DNA from: an uncultured Oscillospiraceae bacterium
GTDB taxonomy: Bacteria; Bacillota; Clostridia; Oscillospirales; Oscillospiraceae
DNA length: 64,000 nucleotides
Direction of reading: 5' to 3'
Assembly (NCBI GenBank): GCA_934597345.1
Contig: CAKTRJ010000004.1
Location: 22,758-86,757, forward strand
This document shows, piece by piece, positions 7,995 through 16,315 of the stretch (position 1 is the stretch's first letter; each line of letters starts with the position of its first letter). A model generated the notes under the pieces. The model did not search any database, was not told the origin of the DNA, and was given only the letters and a program-made list of their open reading frames with translations. The position numbers and the translations under genes are program-made.

Positions 7995-9923
7995 TCAGAT
8001 CTTCAGTGCGGCTTCCAGCGCGTCGCCAGTGGCCAGCACCGCATTGCCGGGGGCCTTGGCGGCCTCGCCGATCACCAGCACCTGACCGGCCACTTTCTCG
8101 GCGGTCTCCTTCAGGGCGGTGTTGGAGCGAGAGCCCATGGCCAGCACGATGTTGTCATAGCCCCGCAGGGAACCGGCAGTGCCGTCCGCCAGCGCGTAGT
8201 CCACGCCGTCGGTGTAGAACTGGGTCACCTTGGCGCCGGGACGCAGCAGAACGTGGTTCTCCTCGAAATTCTCGAACATATAGCGGCGGTTCTCCGGGGT
8301 CACGTCGGCGGCGATGACATCCTTCATCTCGATGACTGCCACCTGATGACCCCGCTCGGCCAGATACTCGGCAGCCTCGCAGCCCACCATGCCGCCGCCG
8401 ACCACCAGGATGCGCTTGCCCATCTGGGCCTTGCCGTCCAGCATGTCCTGAGCGGTCACATAGCCGCAGTCGGAAAGACCGGGGATGGGCAGGATCAGGG
8501 GCGTGGAGCCGGTGGCCAGAATGATGGCGTCGGGAGCCAGAGACCGCAGCAGCATCTCGTCGGCCTCCACGCCGCAGCGCAGATCCACGCCTGCCAGCTG
8601 GCACTTGACGATCATGGAGCGGATGGCCTCGGTCAGCTGGCCCTTGCCGGTGGGATAGGCGGCGATGCGGAAGTTGCCGCCCAGCTCATTGGACTTCTCC
8701 ACCAGCGTTACCTGATGGCCGCGGACGGCGCAGGCCCACGCGGCGTACAATCCGCCGGGGCCGCCGCCCACTACGGTGACGCGCTTCTTCTCCGGAGCGG
8801 GGGACAGCTCGTACTCCCGGCCCACGCAGGGATTCACCGCGCAGGTGATGGGCTTACCGGCAAACATGTTGGGCACGCAGCCCAGCAGACAGCCGATGCA
8901 GGGCGAGAGCGTCTCCAGCTGGCCGTTCCGGGCCTTGGCGGGCAGCTCGGGGTCGGCGATGCTCTGGCGGCCGAAGGCGATCAGGTCGGCACGACCCTGC
9001 TTCACCAGCAGCTCGGCGTACTGGGGCTCGGTGAACCGGCCCACGGCGATGACGGGAACGGATACCGCCCGCTTGATCTCCGTCACCAGATCGGCGTTGA
9101 AGCCGCCGTGGGTGACGCCGGGGGCCCACATGAACTCGTCATGCAGATGGACGGCGCGGGTCACATGCAGGGCGTCCACGCCGCATTCCTGCTCCAGATA
9201 GGCCGCCACCGCCGCCGCGTCCTGCACGCTCTGGCCGCCCTCCACCTCGTCGCAGGCGTTGATGCGGCACAGGATGGGCAGGTTGCCGCCGGTCTTGCGG
9301 CGGATGTTCTCAATGATGAGCCGGGGCAGGCGCATGCGGTTTTCAAAGCAGCCGCCGAACTCGTCGGTGCGGTTGTTGGTGCGCTGGGAGATGAAGGTGC
9401 TGACCAGATACCCGTGGGCACAGTGCACCTCCACCATGTCGATACCGGCCTGCTGGGCGCGGCGCGCCGCGTCGCCGTAGCACTCGATGATGCGGTAGAC
9501 CTCCTCGTTGGACACCGCCTCCGGGATCTCCCGGCCCGCCGAGGCGGGCATGGCGCTGGCGGCCTTCAGGGGATAGCCCGTCAGAGCGGAGTTGCCCTCG
9601 GGGCCCGCGTGCTGCAACTGGATGGACACCTTGGCGCCGTAGGCATGGCAGGCGTCCGCCACGCGGCGGAAGCTCTCCACCGTGTCGTCGGAGAACAGGC
9701 AGGGCTTCCGGGGCCCGCCCTTGGCCTCCCGGTACACCACCGTGGACTCGATGGTGATCAGGCCGAAGCCGCCCTTGGCCCGGGCCTGATAGTAGGAGAG
9801 GGACCGGTCGCTGAGGGTACCGTCGGTGTTGGCAAGGTTGTTGCCCATGGGAGGCACCACAAAGCGGTTGGGAACCGTCACCGTGCCGATCTGCACGGGA
9901 GAAAACATGGTCGGGAATTTCAT
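7995..9923 (-). CDS. Iron-sulfur flavoenzyme of the 2,4-dienoyl-CoA reductase / old yellow enzyme family
   Basis: Cytoplasmic NAD(P)H-dependent reductase of 642 aa, usually acting on activated C=C bonds. N-terminal FMN TIM barrel (1 to about 335) with HGYLVSTFISQRTNNRTDEF (169-188). A [4Fe-4S] motif follows: Cys342, Cys345, Cys349 and Cys361 (CxxCxxxC-11-C). The C-terminal FAD/NAD(P) half has GGGPGGL (386-392) and a second dinucleotide motif GGGMVGCEAAEYL. Last gene of the six-gene AroE/MFS operon, 23 nt after an AroE paralogue. In that setting it may reduce an unsaturated cyclic acid derived from shikimate or quinate; the substrate is inference. Confidence 0.88.
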   Translation of the reverse strand: MKFPTMFSPVQIGTVTVPNRFVVPPMGNNLANTDGTLSDRSLSYYQARAKGGFGLITIESTVVYREAKGGPRKPCLFSDDTVESFRRVADACHAYGAKVSIQLQHAGPEGNSALTGYPLKAASAMPASAGREIPEAVSNEEVYRIIECYGDAARRAQQAGIDMVEVHCAHGYLVSTFISQRTNNRTDEFGGCFENRMRLPRLIIENIRRKTGGNLPILCRINACDEVEGGQSVQDAAAVAAYLEQECGVDALHVTRAVHLHDEFMWAPGVTHGGFNADLVTEIKRAVSVPVIAVGRFTEPQYAELLVKQGRADLIAFGRQSIADPELPAKARNGQLETLSPCIGCLLGCVPNMFAGKPITCAVNPCVGREYELSPAPEKKRVTVVGGGPGGLYAAWACAVRGHQVTLVEKSNELGGNFRIAAYPTGKGQLTEAIRSMIVKCQLAGVDLRCGVEADEMLLRSLAPDAIILATGSTPLILPIPGLSDCGYVTAQDMLDGKAQMGKRILVVGGGMVGCEAAEYLAERGHQVAVIEMKDVIAADVTPENRRYMFENFEENHVLLRPGAKVTQFYTDGVDYALADGTAGSLRGYDNIVLAMGSRSNTALKETAEKVAGQVLVIGEAAKAPGNAVLATGDALEAALKI

Positions 9924-9946
9924 CGTCGCACCTCACTTTCTCATTG

Positions 9947-10819
9947 TCAGGAGAAGAACTTTTCCAGCACTTCCTGGGCGGGCATATCCTTGCCGGTGAA
10001 CAGCTTGAAGGCCGCCACACCCTGCCACAGCAGCATGCCGATGCCGCCCACGGCGGCCTTGCAGCCTGCCGCCTTGGCTTCCTGGATCATGCGGGTCTCG
10101 CGGGGGTTGTATACCGTGTCCGCCACCACCAGATCGGCGCGGAACAGGGAGGGGTCAATAAGGGTCTCGCCGTCCAGGGGCTTCATGCCCACCTTGGTGG
10201 CGTTTACCAGAATGTCGCAGCCCTTCACCGCCTCGGCCAGCGCGGCGCTGTCCTCCAGCGGTGTAATGGACGCCTTGCAGCCGGGGACGGCCTGCGCCAG
10301 CTTCTCCACGGTGTGCTGGCCGTTGGCGTAAAACTCGTCGTTACGGTTGAAAATGGCAATCTCCGCCGCGCCGTCCAGCGCCGCCTGTACGCAGATAGCG
10401 GTGGCTGCGCCGCCCGCGCCCAGTACCACCAGACGCTGGCCCTTCACCTCGATGCCGTGCTCGTGAAGGTTGCGAACGAAGCCCACGCCGTCGGTGTTGT
10501 GGCCGGTCAGCTTGCCGTCCTCACTGACGGTAACGGTGTTGCACGCGCCGATGAGCCGTGCGGCGGGGGACAGCTCATCCAGATAGGCCGCCACGGCGGT
10601 CTTGCAGGGCATGGTGATGTTGAAGCCGCCCACGCCCAGGGTCTTGAGGGCCTGCACGCCCGCTTCGGTCTGCTCCAGAGGGATGTTGAAGGCCAGATAC
10701 GCGGCGTCGAGGCCAGTGCGCTGGAAGCTGTAATTATACATGGCGGGGGAGCCGGAGTGTCCCACCGGGGAGCCGATCAGGCAAAAGAGCTTGGTATGTC
10801 CGGAAATTCTGCTTTCCAT
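9947..10819 (-). CDS. Shikimate/quinate dehydrogenase-family protein (second copy in operon)
   Basis: NAD(P)-dependent oxidation/reduction of shikimate or quinate at the ring hydroxyl, 290 aa. The substrate motif reads SGSPAMYN (22-29), with Tyr where biosynthetic AroE usually has His. Catalytic Lys73 (ITMPCKTAV), NTDGVGF and the Rossmann loop GAGGAATA are intact. It lies between a TIM-barrel enzyme and the flavoprotein. A paralogue heads the same operon, so the pair is more likely for two related hydroaromatic substrates, or for catabolism, than for aromatic amino acid synthesis alone. Confidence 0.87.
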   Translation of the reverse strand: MESRISGHTKLFCLIGSPVGHSGSPAMYNYSFQRTGLDAAYLAFNIPLEQTEAGVQALKTLGVGGFNITMPCKTAVAAYLDELSPAARLIGACNTVTVSEDGKLTGHNTDGVGFVRNLHEHGIEVKGQRLVVLGAGGAATAICVQAALDGAAEIAIFNRNDEFYANGQHTVEKLAQAVPGCKASITPLEDSAALAEAVKGCDILVNATKVGMKPLDGETLIDPSLFRADLVVADTVYNPRETRMIQEAKAAGCKAAVGGIGMLLWQGVAAFKLFTGKDMPAQEVLEKFFS

Positions 10820-10851
10820 AGTGTTATCCTCCTATCTGTCGTCGATATTGT

Positions 10852-11697
10852 TTACTGTTCCAGCACTTCGGGCCATGCCTGGGCCAGCACGGCGCGGGTG
10901 GCGTCAAAGTTGGCCTTGGCCGCGGCGGCCACGCCTGCGGCGAGGATCTCGTCGCTGATGACCTCCACGCCCATGACGGCGGGCTGGATGCCCTTATCCC
11001 GCAGCATCTTCACGAAGCCCGCGGTGTCACCGTAGCCGGTGCCGGGCAGCATGCGGTCATGCATGGACTCGTCCCGGAGGATGCTCTTGGCATAGGGATG
11101 GGCTTGCACGTCGTTGATCTGCACGGCCACCACCTTCTCGGCGGGGATGTCCGCCAGCAGCACGGGATCGTAGCTCTGACCGGCACGCACCCAGTGCCAG
11201 GAGTCCAGGATCAGCTTGGCGTTGTCGCAGCCGGAGGCCTTTACCACGGCCCATGCCTTCTTGATGTCGGGCAGTCCGCTGTAAGGCATCGGCTCCACAC
11301 CGATGGTGTACTTTCCGGCCCGGCGGCACAGCTCACGCAGCTTCTGGGCGGTGTGCTCCACGGAGTAGTTCTCCATCAGGCCGCAGTTGATGTGGTTCAC
11401 GCCGAACAGCTCACACATATGGAAGCACATCTGCTCCTTGTACTTCTGTTCATAGGAGCGGTGATCCTCCGCCCACTGGACGATGTACTCCACCTCGGTG
11501 ACCTTCATACCGTACTTGTCCAGAATGGCCAGAATGTCGGCGTCGAACAGGCCCTCATTCAGGGCGTCCACATAGGTCTCCGCCCGCAGGCCGATGCCCT
11601 CAAAGCCTGCTTCCTTGGCGGCGGATACGCGCTCCTCAAAGGTGCACTGGTCGCCCAGGGTCCAGGAGCTGATGGTGATGGGATACTTCTGAGACAT
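10852..11697 (-). CDS. Sugar phosphate isomerase/epimerase-fold TIM barrel, candidate 3-dehydroshikimate dehydratase
   Basis: 281-aa xylose-isomerase-like barrel. Likely metal ligands and fold markers are VTEVEYI, IGVEPMPY, LILDSWHWVRAG, VQINDVQ and the closing Arg loop HDRMLPGTGYGD. This fold includes 3-dehydroshikimate dehydratases (QuiC/AsbF type) that make protocatechuate, as well as inosose dehydratases and sugar epimerases. Two flanking shikimate dehydrogenase-type genes and a shikimate kinase in the same operon favour a dehydroshikimate substrate, but sequence reading alone does not prove it. Confidence 0.7.
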   Translation of the reverse strand: MSQKYPITISSWTLGDQCTFEERVSAAKEAGFEGIGLRAETYVDALNEGLFDADILAILDKYGMKVTEVEYIVQWAEDHRSYEQKYKEQMCFHMCELFGVNHINCGLMENYSVEHTAQKLRELCRRAGKYTIGVEPMPYSGLPDIKKAWAVVKASGCDNAKLILDSWHWVRAGQSYDPVLLADIPAEKVVAVQINDVQAHPYAKSILRDESMHDRMLPGTGYGDTAGFVKMLRDKGIQPAVMGVEVISDEILAAGVAAAAKANFDATRAVLAQAWPEVLEQ

Positions 11698-11736
11698 GGT
11701 AGGTTCCTCCTCAAATTACATTTTTATTATCGTGTG

Positions 11737-12246
11737 TCACTTCGTATCGACCTGCCGCAGTACGGCGCGGCAGACTTCTTCAATGGTCAGGTCTGAGGTA
11801 TCGACGGTCACGTCGGCGGCCACCTCGTAGGCGCTGCGGCGCTGGGCCATCAGGGCGGCGATATCCGCCACGTTTTTCCTGCCTTGCAGCAGGGGACGCT
11901 GGTCGCTGTCCTTGACCCGCTCCAGAATGACCTCCGGGCGGGCGGTCAGCAGCACCACCGTGCCGCAGCGGCGCATGGCGGCCACGTTTTCCTGCCGCAT
12001 GGCCACGCCGCCGCCGCAGGAGACCAGACAGGTGCTTCCGGCGGCCAGACCCTCCAGCAGCGCCGTTTCGCACCGGCGGAAGTGGCCCTCGCCCTTTTGG
12101 GCGAAGATCTCCGGGATGGTCATGCCCTCCTGTCGGGCGATCTGCTGATCCATCTCGATGACCGGAAGCTTCAGCATCCGGCCCAGGGCGGCGGAGACGG
12201 AGGTCTTGCCCACGCCCATGAAGCCGATAAAGAACAGTGTCTTCAT
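11737..12246 (-). CDS. aroK: Shikimate kinase
   Basis: Phosphorylates shikimate at O3 with ATP; 169 aa, normal for the family. Walker A GFMGVGKTS (8-16), the acidic EMDQQI, FRRCE, the GGG motif SCGGGVAM and the lid Arg in DQRPLLQGR are all present, so it looks active. It sits inside the operon with two AroE-type genes and an MFS carrier, 1 nt after the carrier's stop codon. Imported shikimate could therefore enter the chorismate pathway as well as being degraded. Confidence 0.92.
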   Translation of the reverse strand: MKTLFFIGFMGVGKTSVSAALGRMLKLPVIEMDQQIARQEGMTIPEIFAQKGEGHFRRCETALLEGLAAGSTCLVSCGGGVAMRQENVAAMRRCGTVVLLTARPEVILERVKDSDQRPLLQGRKNVADIAALMAQRRSAYEVAADVTVDTSDLTIEEVCRAVLRQVDTK

Positions 12247-12247
12247 G

Positions 12248-13468
12248 TTACTGCACCTGCGCGGCGCGCTCCCGCTTCTGGCAGATGTTCAGGTACACCG
12301 CCAGCAGGATGCCCACCAGCGTCACCGCCATGTTGAACAGCACCACCAGCCGGGGACCGTTGGCGCCGCCTACACGGGTCAGCACACCGGCCACGCTGAT
12401 GACGATGTAGTTGGCCACACTGGAGGAGATCATGACGATGGAGGTGATGACGCCCCGGTTCTTGGGGAACATCTCGTTGGCCACCGCCGTTACCAGCTGC
12501 AGCACACCGCCTGCCGCGAAGAAGCCCAGCAGGAAACCGCCTGCCAGACACATGACCGGCTTCTGGACGAAGTAGATGGCGGCCAGCGTCGCCAGCGCCA
12601 CGCAGGGATAGATCACAAGGATCTTGGCGGGCTCCACGTTCCGCTTCAGCAGCGCCGCGCTGACGAACAGCGCCACCACAATGCCCACGGAATAGAAGGA
12701 CTGGATCTTGCTGGGGTCGGCCAGGCCGTACAGCGTGCCCAGCTCCTGATTGCAGTTCATCCACAGCACGAAGGTGGTGGAGGTGGTAAAGCCCAGACAC
12801 ACCAGCACGATGGCCGCGGGGGTGAAGTGCATCTTCTCCTTTTTCTGGCCCTTGACCTTCACCACCTTTTCAAAGGGCGGGAAGGGCAGGAACGCCAGCA
12901 GAATGCCGTCAGCGATGATGATAACGGCCGTTGCGATAAAGATGGTGCGGAAGGGCAGGGCGTGAGCCGCCACAAAGCCGATGGCGAAGGGCAGCAGGAA
13001 CTGGGCGATGGAGATGGACAGCTTGGTGAAGATGTTGGCGATGGTGCCCTTCTCCTTAAAGATCTCCATGCAGGAGGGGGTGATGCTGGTGTCCAGGAAG
13101 GAGTTGGCCATACCGCTGACCACCGCCAGCGCGTAGCCCACATACAGGTTGGGGGCAAAGGTGATGCCCAGCAGGAAGATGGCGTACAGAGCGCAGCCGA
13201 TCAGGGCGGAGAGCCGACGACCCAGCCGGTCGCTGAGGGGCCCGGCCACCGGGAAGGCAACCAACCGGCCCAGTCCGATGGCGGCGATGACCGCCACCAC
13301 GCCGGAGACGTCATAGCTGCCGTCAGCCAGTGTCGATGCGCCCCACAGGGCGGCGAAGTTCTGCTTGTACTGTCCCATAATGGTGGCTGCCACGCCCAGA
13401 ACGAAATAGGTGATGTACAGGGCCAGCGCCGTGGGATAGTATTTGCGGGATTCCACAGTCTGGTTCAT
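12248..13468 (-). CDS. MFS transporter, probable shikimate/quinate or related carboxylate uptake
   Basis: 406 aa with 12 predicted membrane segments. The loop 2-3 signature reads GPLSDRLGRRLSAL, and the central cytoplasmic loop is basic (around KVVKVKGQKKEKMH). It lies between the first AroE-type gene and aroK in a tight operon, which points to uptake of a hydroaromatic acid; substrate by context only. Confidence 0.82.
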   Translation of the reverse strand: MNQTVESRKYYPTALALYITYFVLGVAATIMGQYKQNFAALWGASTLADGSYDVSGVVAVIAAIGLGRLVAFPVAGPLSDRLGRRLSALIGCALYAIFLLGITFAPNLYVGYALAVVSGMANSFLDTSITPSCMEIFKEKGTIANIFTKLSISIAQFLLPFAIGFVAAHALPFRTIFIATAVIIIADGILLAFLPFPPFEKVVKVKGQKKEKMHFTPAAIVLVCLGFTTSTTFVLWMNCNQELGTLYGLADPSKIQSFYSVGIVVALFVSAALLKRNVEPAKILVIYPCVALATLAAIYFVQKPVMCLAGGFLLGFFAAGGVLQLVTAVANEMFPKNRGVITSIVMISSSVANYIVISVAGVLTRVGGANGPRLVVLFNMAVTLVGILLAVYLNICQKRERAAQVQ

Positions 13469-13500
13469 GATGATGTTCCTTTCTCTTCTCTTTATTGTTG

Positions 13501-14364
13501 TTATGTGTACAGAAGCTCTTTGATCTCCTCAATGGGCATTTCCAGTCCGCTGTACAGCCGGAAGGCCTCCGCGCCCTGGCACAGCAGCATGCCCAGTCCG
13601 TCGCAGGTTTTGCATCCGGCGGCTCTGGCGTCCCGCAGGAGCTTCGTCTCCGGCGGAGCGTACACTACGTCCGTCACCACCAGCTCAGGGCGGAAGCAGC
13701 TCTGGTCGGTGATGACGCTGCGCTCTACGTCCGGGGCCATACCTACCCGCGTGGCGTTGGAGAGGATGTCGCAGCGGCGAATGGTCTTGTAAAGATCCCG
13801 CCCGTCGTCCAGATCGTGGAGGGAAAGGGAGCACTCCGGCGCGGCCTTGGCGATGTTTTGCAGCGTCTGCTCCACACGGGGCCAGAACTCATCCTTACGG
13901 TTGAATACCGCGATCTCCGCTGCTCCCTCCAGCGCCGCCTGACCGGCGATGGCCGAGGCGGCTCCGCCGCCGCCCAGCAGCACGATGCGCCTGCCCTTTA
14001 CCTCCACGCCGTTTCGGCGGAGGTTCTGGGTGTAGCCCATGCCGTCGGTGTTGTATCCGGTCAGCACGCCGCCATCGTTGACGATGACGTTCACCGCGCC
14101 GATGGCCTGCGCCTCAGGGGACAGTTTGTCCAGATACGGGATCACCGCGCTCTTGCAGGGCATGGTCACGTTGGCGCCCCGCATGTTCAGTGTGCGGATG
14201 GCCTGTACCGCCGCACCCGCCTGCTCCTGCGTTACGCTGAAGGCCAGATACGCCCAGTCGAGACCGTATTTGGCGAAGCAGTGGTTATACATGGCCGGGG
14301 ATTTGGAGTGCTCCACCGGAGTACCCATCAGCCCCAGCATGACAGTGGTTCCTGAGAGATGCAT
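13501..14364 (-). CDS. Shikimate/quinate dehydrogenase-family protein (operon leader copy)
   Basis: 287 aa. Motifs: SKSPAMYN (Tyr replacing the usual His, as in the downstream paralogue), catalytic Lys in VTMPCKSAV, YNTDGMGY and nucleotide loop GGGGAASA. I chose the ATG at 14364, which has AAGGAGG 8 nt upstream. A longer in-frame version would run through the TTGTTA-17-TACAGT promoter. First gene of the operon and divergent from the LysR regulator. Role as for the paralogue: oxidation or reduction of shikimate- or quinate-like acids. Confidence 0.88.
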   Translation of the reverse strand: MHLSGTTVMLGLMGTPVEHSKSPAMYNHCFAKYGLDWAYLAFSVTQEQAGAAVQAIRTLNMRGANVTMPCKSAVIPYLDKLSPEAQAIGAVNVIVNDGGVLTGYNTDGMGYTQNLRRNGVEVKGRRIVLLGGGGAASAIAGQAALEGAAEIAVFNRKDEFWPRVEQTLQNIAKAAPECSLSLHDLDDGRDLYKTIRRCDILSNATRVGMAPDVERSVITDQSCFRPELVVTDVVYAPPETKLLRDARAAGCKTCDGLGMLLCQGAEAFRLYSGLEMPIEEIKELLYT

Positions 14365-14419
14365 GCTTGATGCCTCCTTCTTGCCGCCGTTTGCGCCGCG
14401 GCTTTTGTTGTCTGGCTCC

Positions 14420-14448
14420 ACTGTACCGCAATGACAAGATATTAACAA
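14420..14448 (-). promoter_or_regulatory. Promoter of the hydroaromatic operon
   Basis: Minus strand TTGTTA (14443-14448), 17-nt spacer, TACAGT (14420-14425), 56 nt before the first gene. It lies in the intergenic region shared with the LysR gene, where that regulator would be expected to bind. Confidence 0.55.
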
Positions 14449-14494
14449 ATCAATTTTTTCCATAAAAACCATAGATTTCTTTTATCATTTGTTG

Positions 14495-14500
14495 TATACT
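14495..14500 (+). promoter_or_regulatory. -10 element of the LysR gene
   Basis: TATACT 29 nt before the LysR start codon; the matching -35 region is weak (AT-rich, no TTGACA). Confidence 0.4.
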
Positions 14501-14528
14501 TGGTGCAGGGAAAGGAAGGTGTGGCAGT

Positions 14529-15410
14529 ATGAATTTGTTGCATTTGCGGTACTTTGTGGAATTGGCCCATATCCAGCACTACACGCGGGCGGCGGAGCAG
14601 CTGTGCATCACACAGCCCAGTCTGAGCCACGCCATCGCCCAGATGGAGGGCGAGCTGGGTGTTCCGCTGTTTGAAAAGCGGGGCCGCAACGTGGCGCTGA
14701 CCCATTTCGGAGAGCAGTTCCTGACCTGCGCCCAGCAGACGCTGGCCACCTTGGATGAGGGTGTGGACGCCCTGCGCCGGGTGGGCCGGGGCGAGGGTGT
14801 GATCCGGCTTGGTCTGCTGCGGACGCTGGGCGTGGATTTTGTGCCGGGGCTGGCCTCCCGCTTTCTGGCGGCCAATCCGGAGAAGAACATCCGCTTTACT
14901 TTCCACACCGGCGTCACCAGCCAGCTGCTGGAGGGCCTGCTGGCCCACCAGTACGATCTGGTGTTCTCCTCCCGGCCCGCGCCGGAGATGGGGCTGACCT
15001 CCATCCCCGTGGAGCAGCAGGATCTGGTGCTGATCGTGCCCCGGAACCACCCGCTGGCCCGGTTCCACACGGTGGATCTGGCGGACACGCTGCCCTATCC
15101 GCAGGTCTATTTCAGTAAGGGCAGCGGCCTGCGGGACGTGATCGACGGACTCTTTGACCAGATCGGCGGGTGGCCCCACATTGCCTATGAGACGGAGGAG
15201 GATCAGGTGATCGCCGGTCTGGTGGCCCACGGCTTCGGCATCGCCGTGGTGCCCTATATGGAGATGCTGCTGCGGCTGGAGGTAAAGATCATTCAGATCG
15301 TCCGTCCGGTGTGGGAGCGGAATTTCTATATGGTCAGCGACGACCGGGCGTTTCAATCCCCGGCGGTACGCCAGTTCCGGCAGTTTATTCTGGACGGTAC
15401 GTCGTTGTAA
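14529..15410 (+). CDS. LysR-family transcriptional regulator of the divergent operon
   Basis: 293 aa. N-terminal winged helix (1-60) with the typical recognition segment YTRAAEQLCITQPSLSHAI; C-terminal periplasmic-binding-like effector domain (about 90-290). Divergent from the six-gene AroE/MFS operon with a 164-nt shared region, the classic layout of a LysR activator and its target. Its co-inducer is probably a pathway acid such as shikimate or quinate (inference). Followed by a strong terminator. Confidence 0.9.
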   Translation: MNLLHLRYFVELAHIQHYTRAAEQLCITQPSLSHAIAQMEGELGVPLFEKRGRNVALTHFGEQFLTCAQQTLATLDEGVDALRRVGRGEGVIRLGLLRTLGVDFVPGLASRFLAANPEKNIRFTFHTGVTSQLLEGLLAHQYDLVFSSRPAPEMGLTSIPVEQQDLVLIVPRNHPLARFHTVDLADTLPYPQVYFSKGSGLRDVIDGLFDQIGGWPHIAYETEEDQVIAGLVAHGFGIAVVPYMEMLLRLEVKIIQIVRPVWERNFYMVSDDRAFQSPAVRQFRQFILDGTSL

Positions 15411-15484
15411 ATCTGCCCAATTATGCGGCGGAGTATTTGAATACATAGAGACTTTCTATGAGTTTTATAAAAAAGATGCATGAA

Positions 15485-15521
15485 AAAACCGGCTGTTTTG
15501 TCATCAAAACAGCCGGTTTTT
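15485..15521. terminator. Bidirectional terminator between lysR and the lipoprotein gene
   Basis: AAAACCGGCTGTTTTG (15485-15500), TCAT loop, CAAAACAGCCGGTTTTT (15505-15521). It serves the convergent genes ending at 15410 and 15565. Confidence 0.9.
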
Positions 15522-15564
15522 CACCGTTTTTACTTATTTTTCCAGCGCATTTCCGCGCTGCGGC

Positions 15565-16302
15565 TCAGGAACTGAAGCTGTTCAGGTTCCCGTTGCGCTT
15601 ATCCGCTATGGCGGCCTCCACCATGGCAATAAAGGGATCGCCGCTATCCGGCTCCTTGCCAGAGGTATCACTGCCGTGGTTGATGATGTCATAGGCGATG
15701 CCGCGGGCAATGTAGTCCAGTTGGCTGTCGTCCAGCCCCTCCACGGCTGCGGCCAGCGTTTCCGGATCCTGCCGGTATACATCGGCCAGCAGCGTGAAAA
15801 AGCTCTCGTCCGGGCCGCTGGTATAGTCGTGGCGGGTCACAAAGTCCCGGATGGTCTCCTCGTTGAACAGGGACGGATCGTCAACAGCGCTGCCGCTTTG
15901 TCCGCTTCCGCCGCTGTTGGCGGCGTTATAGCGGTCGATGGCCTGCTGTACAGCCGTCAGCACAGGGTCGTCCTGCGCCAGCCGCTGTCGGATATCCTGC
16001 TGAAAGGCGTCCAGATCGCCATAGGACTTTCCATAGACCAGCAGCTGTGCTGCCGCGTCCAGTTCCTCGGCGGTACACTGTCCCATGGCGGAGAGCAGGC
16101 CCTCCGCGTCGCTGTCATAGGCGGCGGCCAGCTCATTGGCTGCATCCTCCGCTGCCGCGCCGTCGCTGCTGACGGCCCGCTGAAAAAGGGCCGGATAGTC
16201 CGCCGGCGGGGTAATTGCGCTGTCCGCCGCCGGCTGACTGCCGCAGCCGCTCAGCAGTGCCAGCGCCAGCAGCACGTTCAGTATGCCGAACATCTTCCTC
16301 AT
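15565..16302 (-). CDS. Lipoprotein of unknown function
   Basis: 245 aa with a signal peptide and lipobox LLSGC (Cys20), then an Ala/Asp-rich, mostly helical region and a Ser/Gly linker (around residues 129-137). I do not recognise a family. It is the last gene after an ECF sigma factor and a single-pass membrane protein, so it may be a surface member of that stress-response unit. Confidence 0.75.
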   Translation of the reverse strand: MRKMFGILNVLLALALLSGCGSQPAADSAITPPADYPALFQRAVSSDGAAAEDAANELAAAYDSDAEGLLSAMGQCTAEELDAAAQLLVYGKSYGDLDAFQQDIRQRLAQDDPVLTAVQQAIDRYNAANSGGSGQSGSAVDDPSLFNEETIRDFVTRHDYTSGPDESFFTLLADVYRQDPETLAAAVEGLDDSQLDYIARGIAYDIINHGSDTSGKEPDSGDPFIAMVEAAIADKRNGNLNSFSS

Positions 16303-16315
16303 GTGGTACCTCCTT

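Noticed and set aside
8253..10331. Very long plus-strand open frames opposite the flavoenzyme and AroE genes
   Set aside because: Low-complexity translations rich in His, Gln, Gly and Ala, as expected for the shadow of a GC-rich gene; no ribosome sites or domains.
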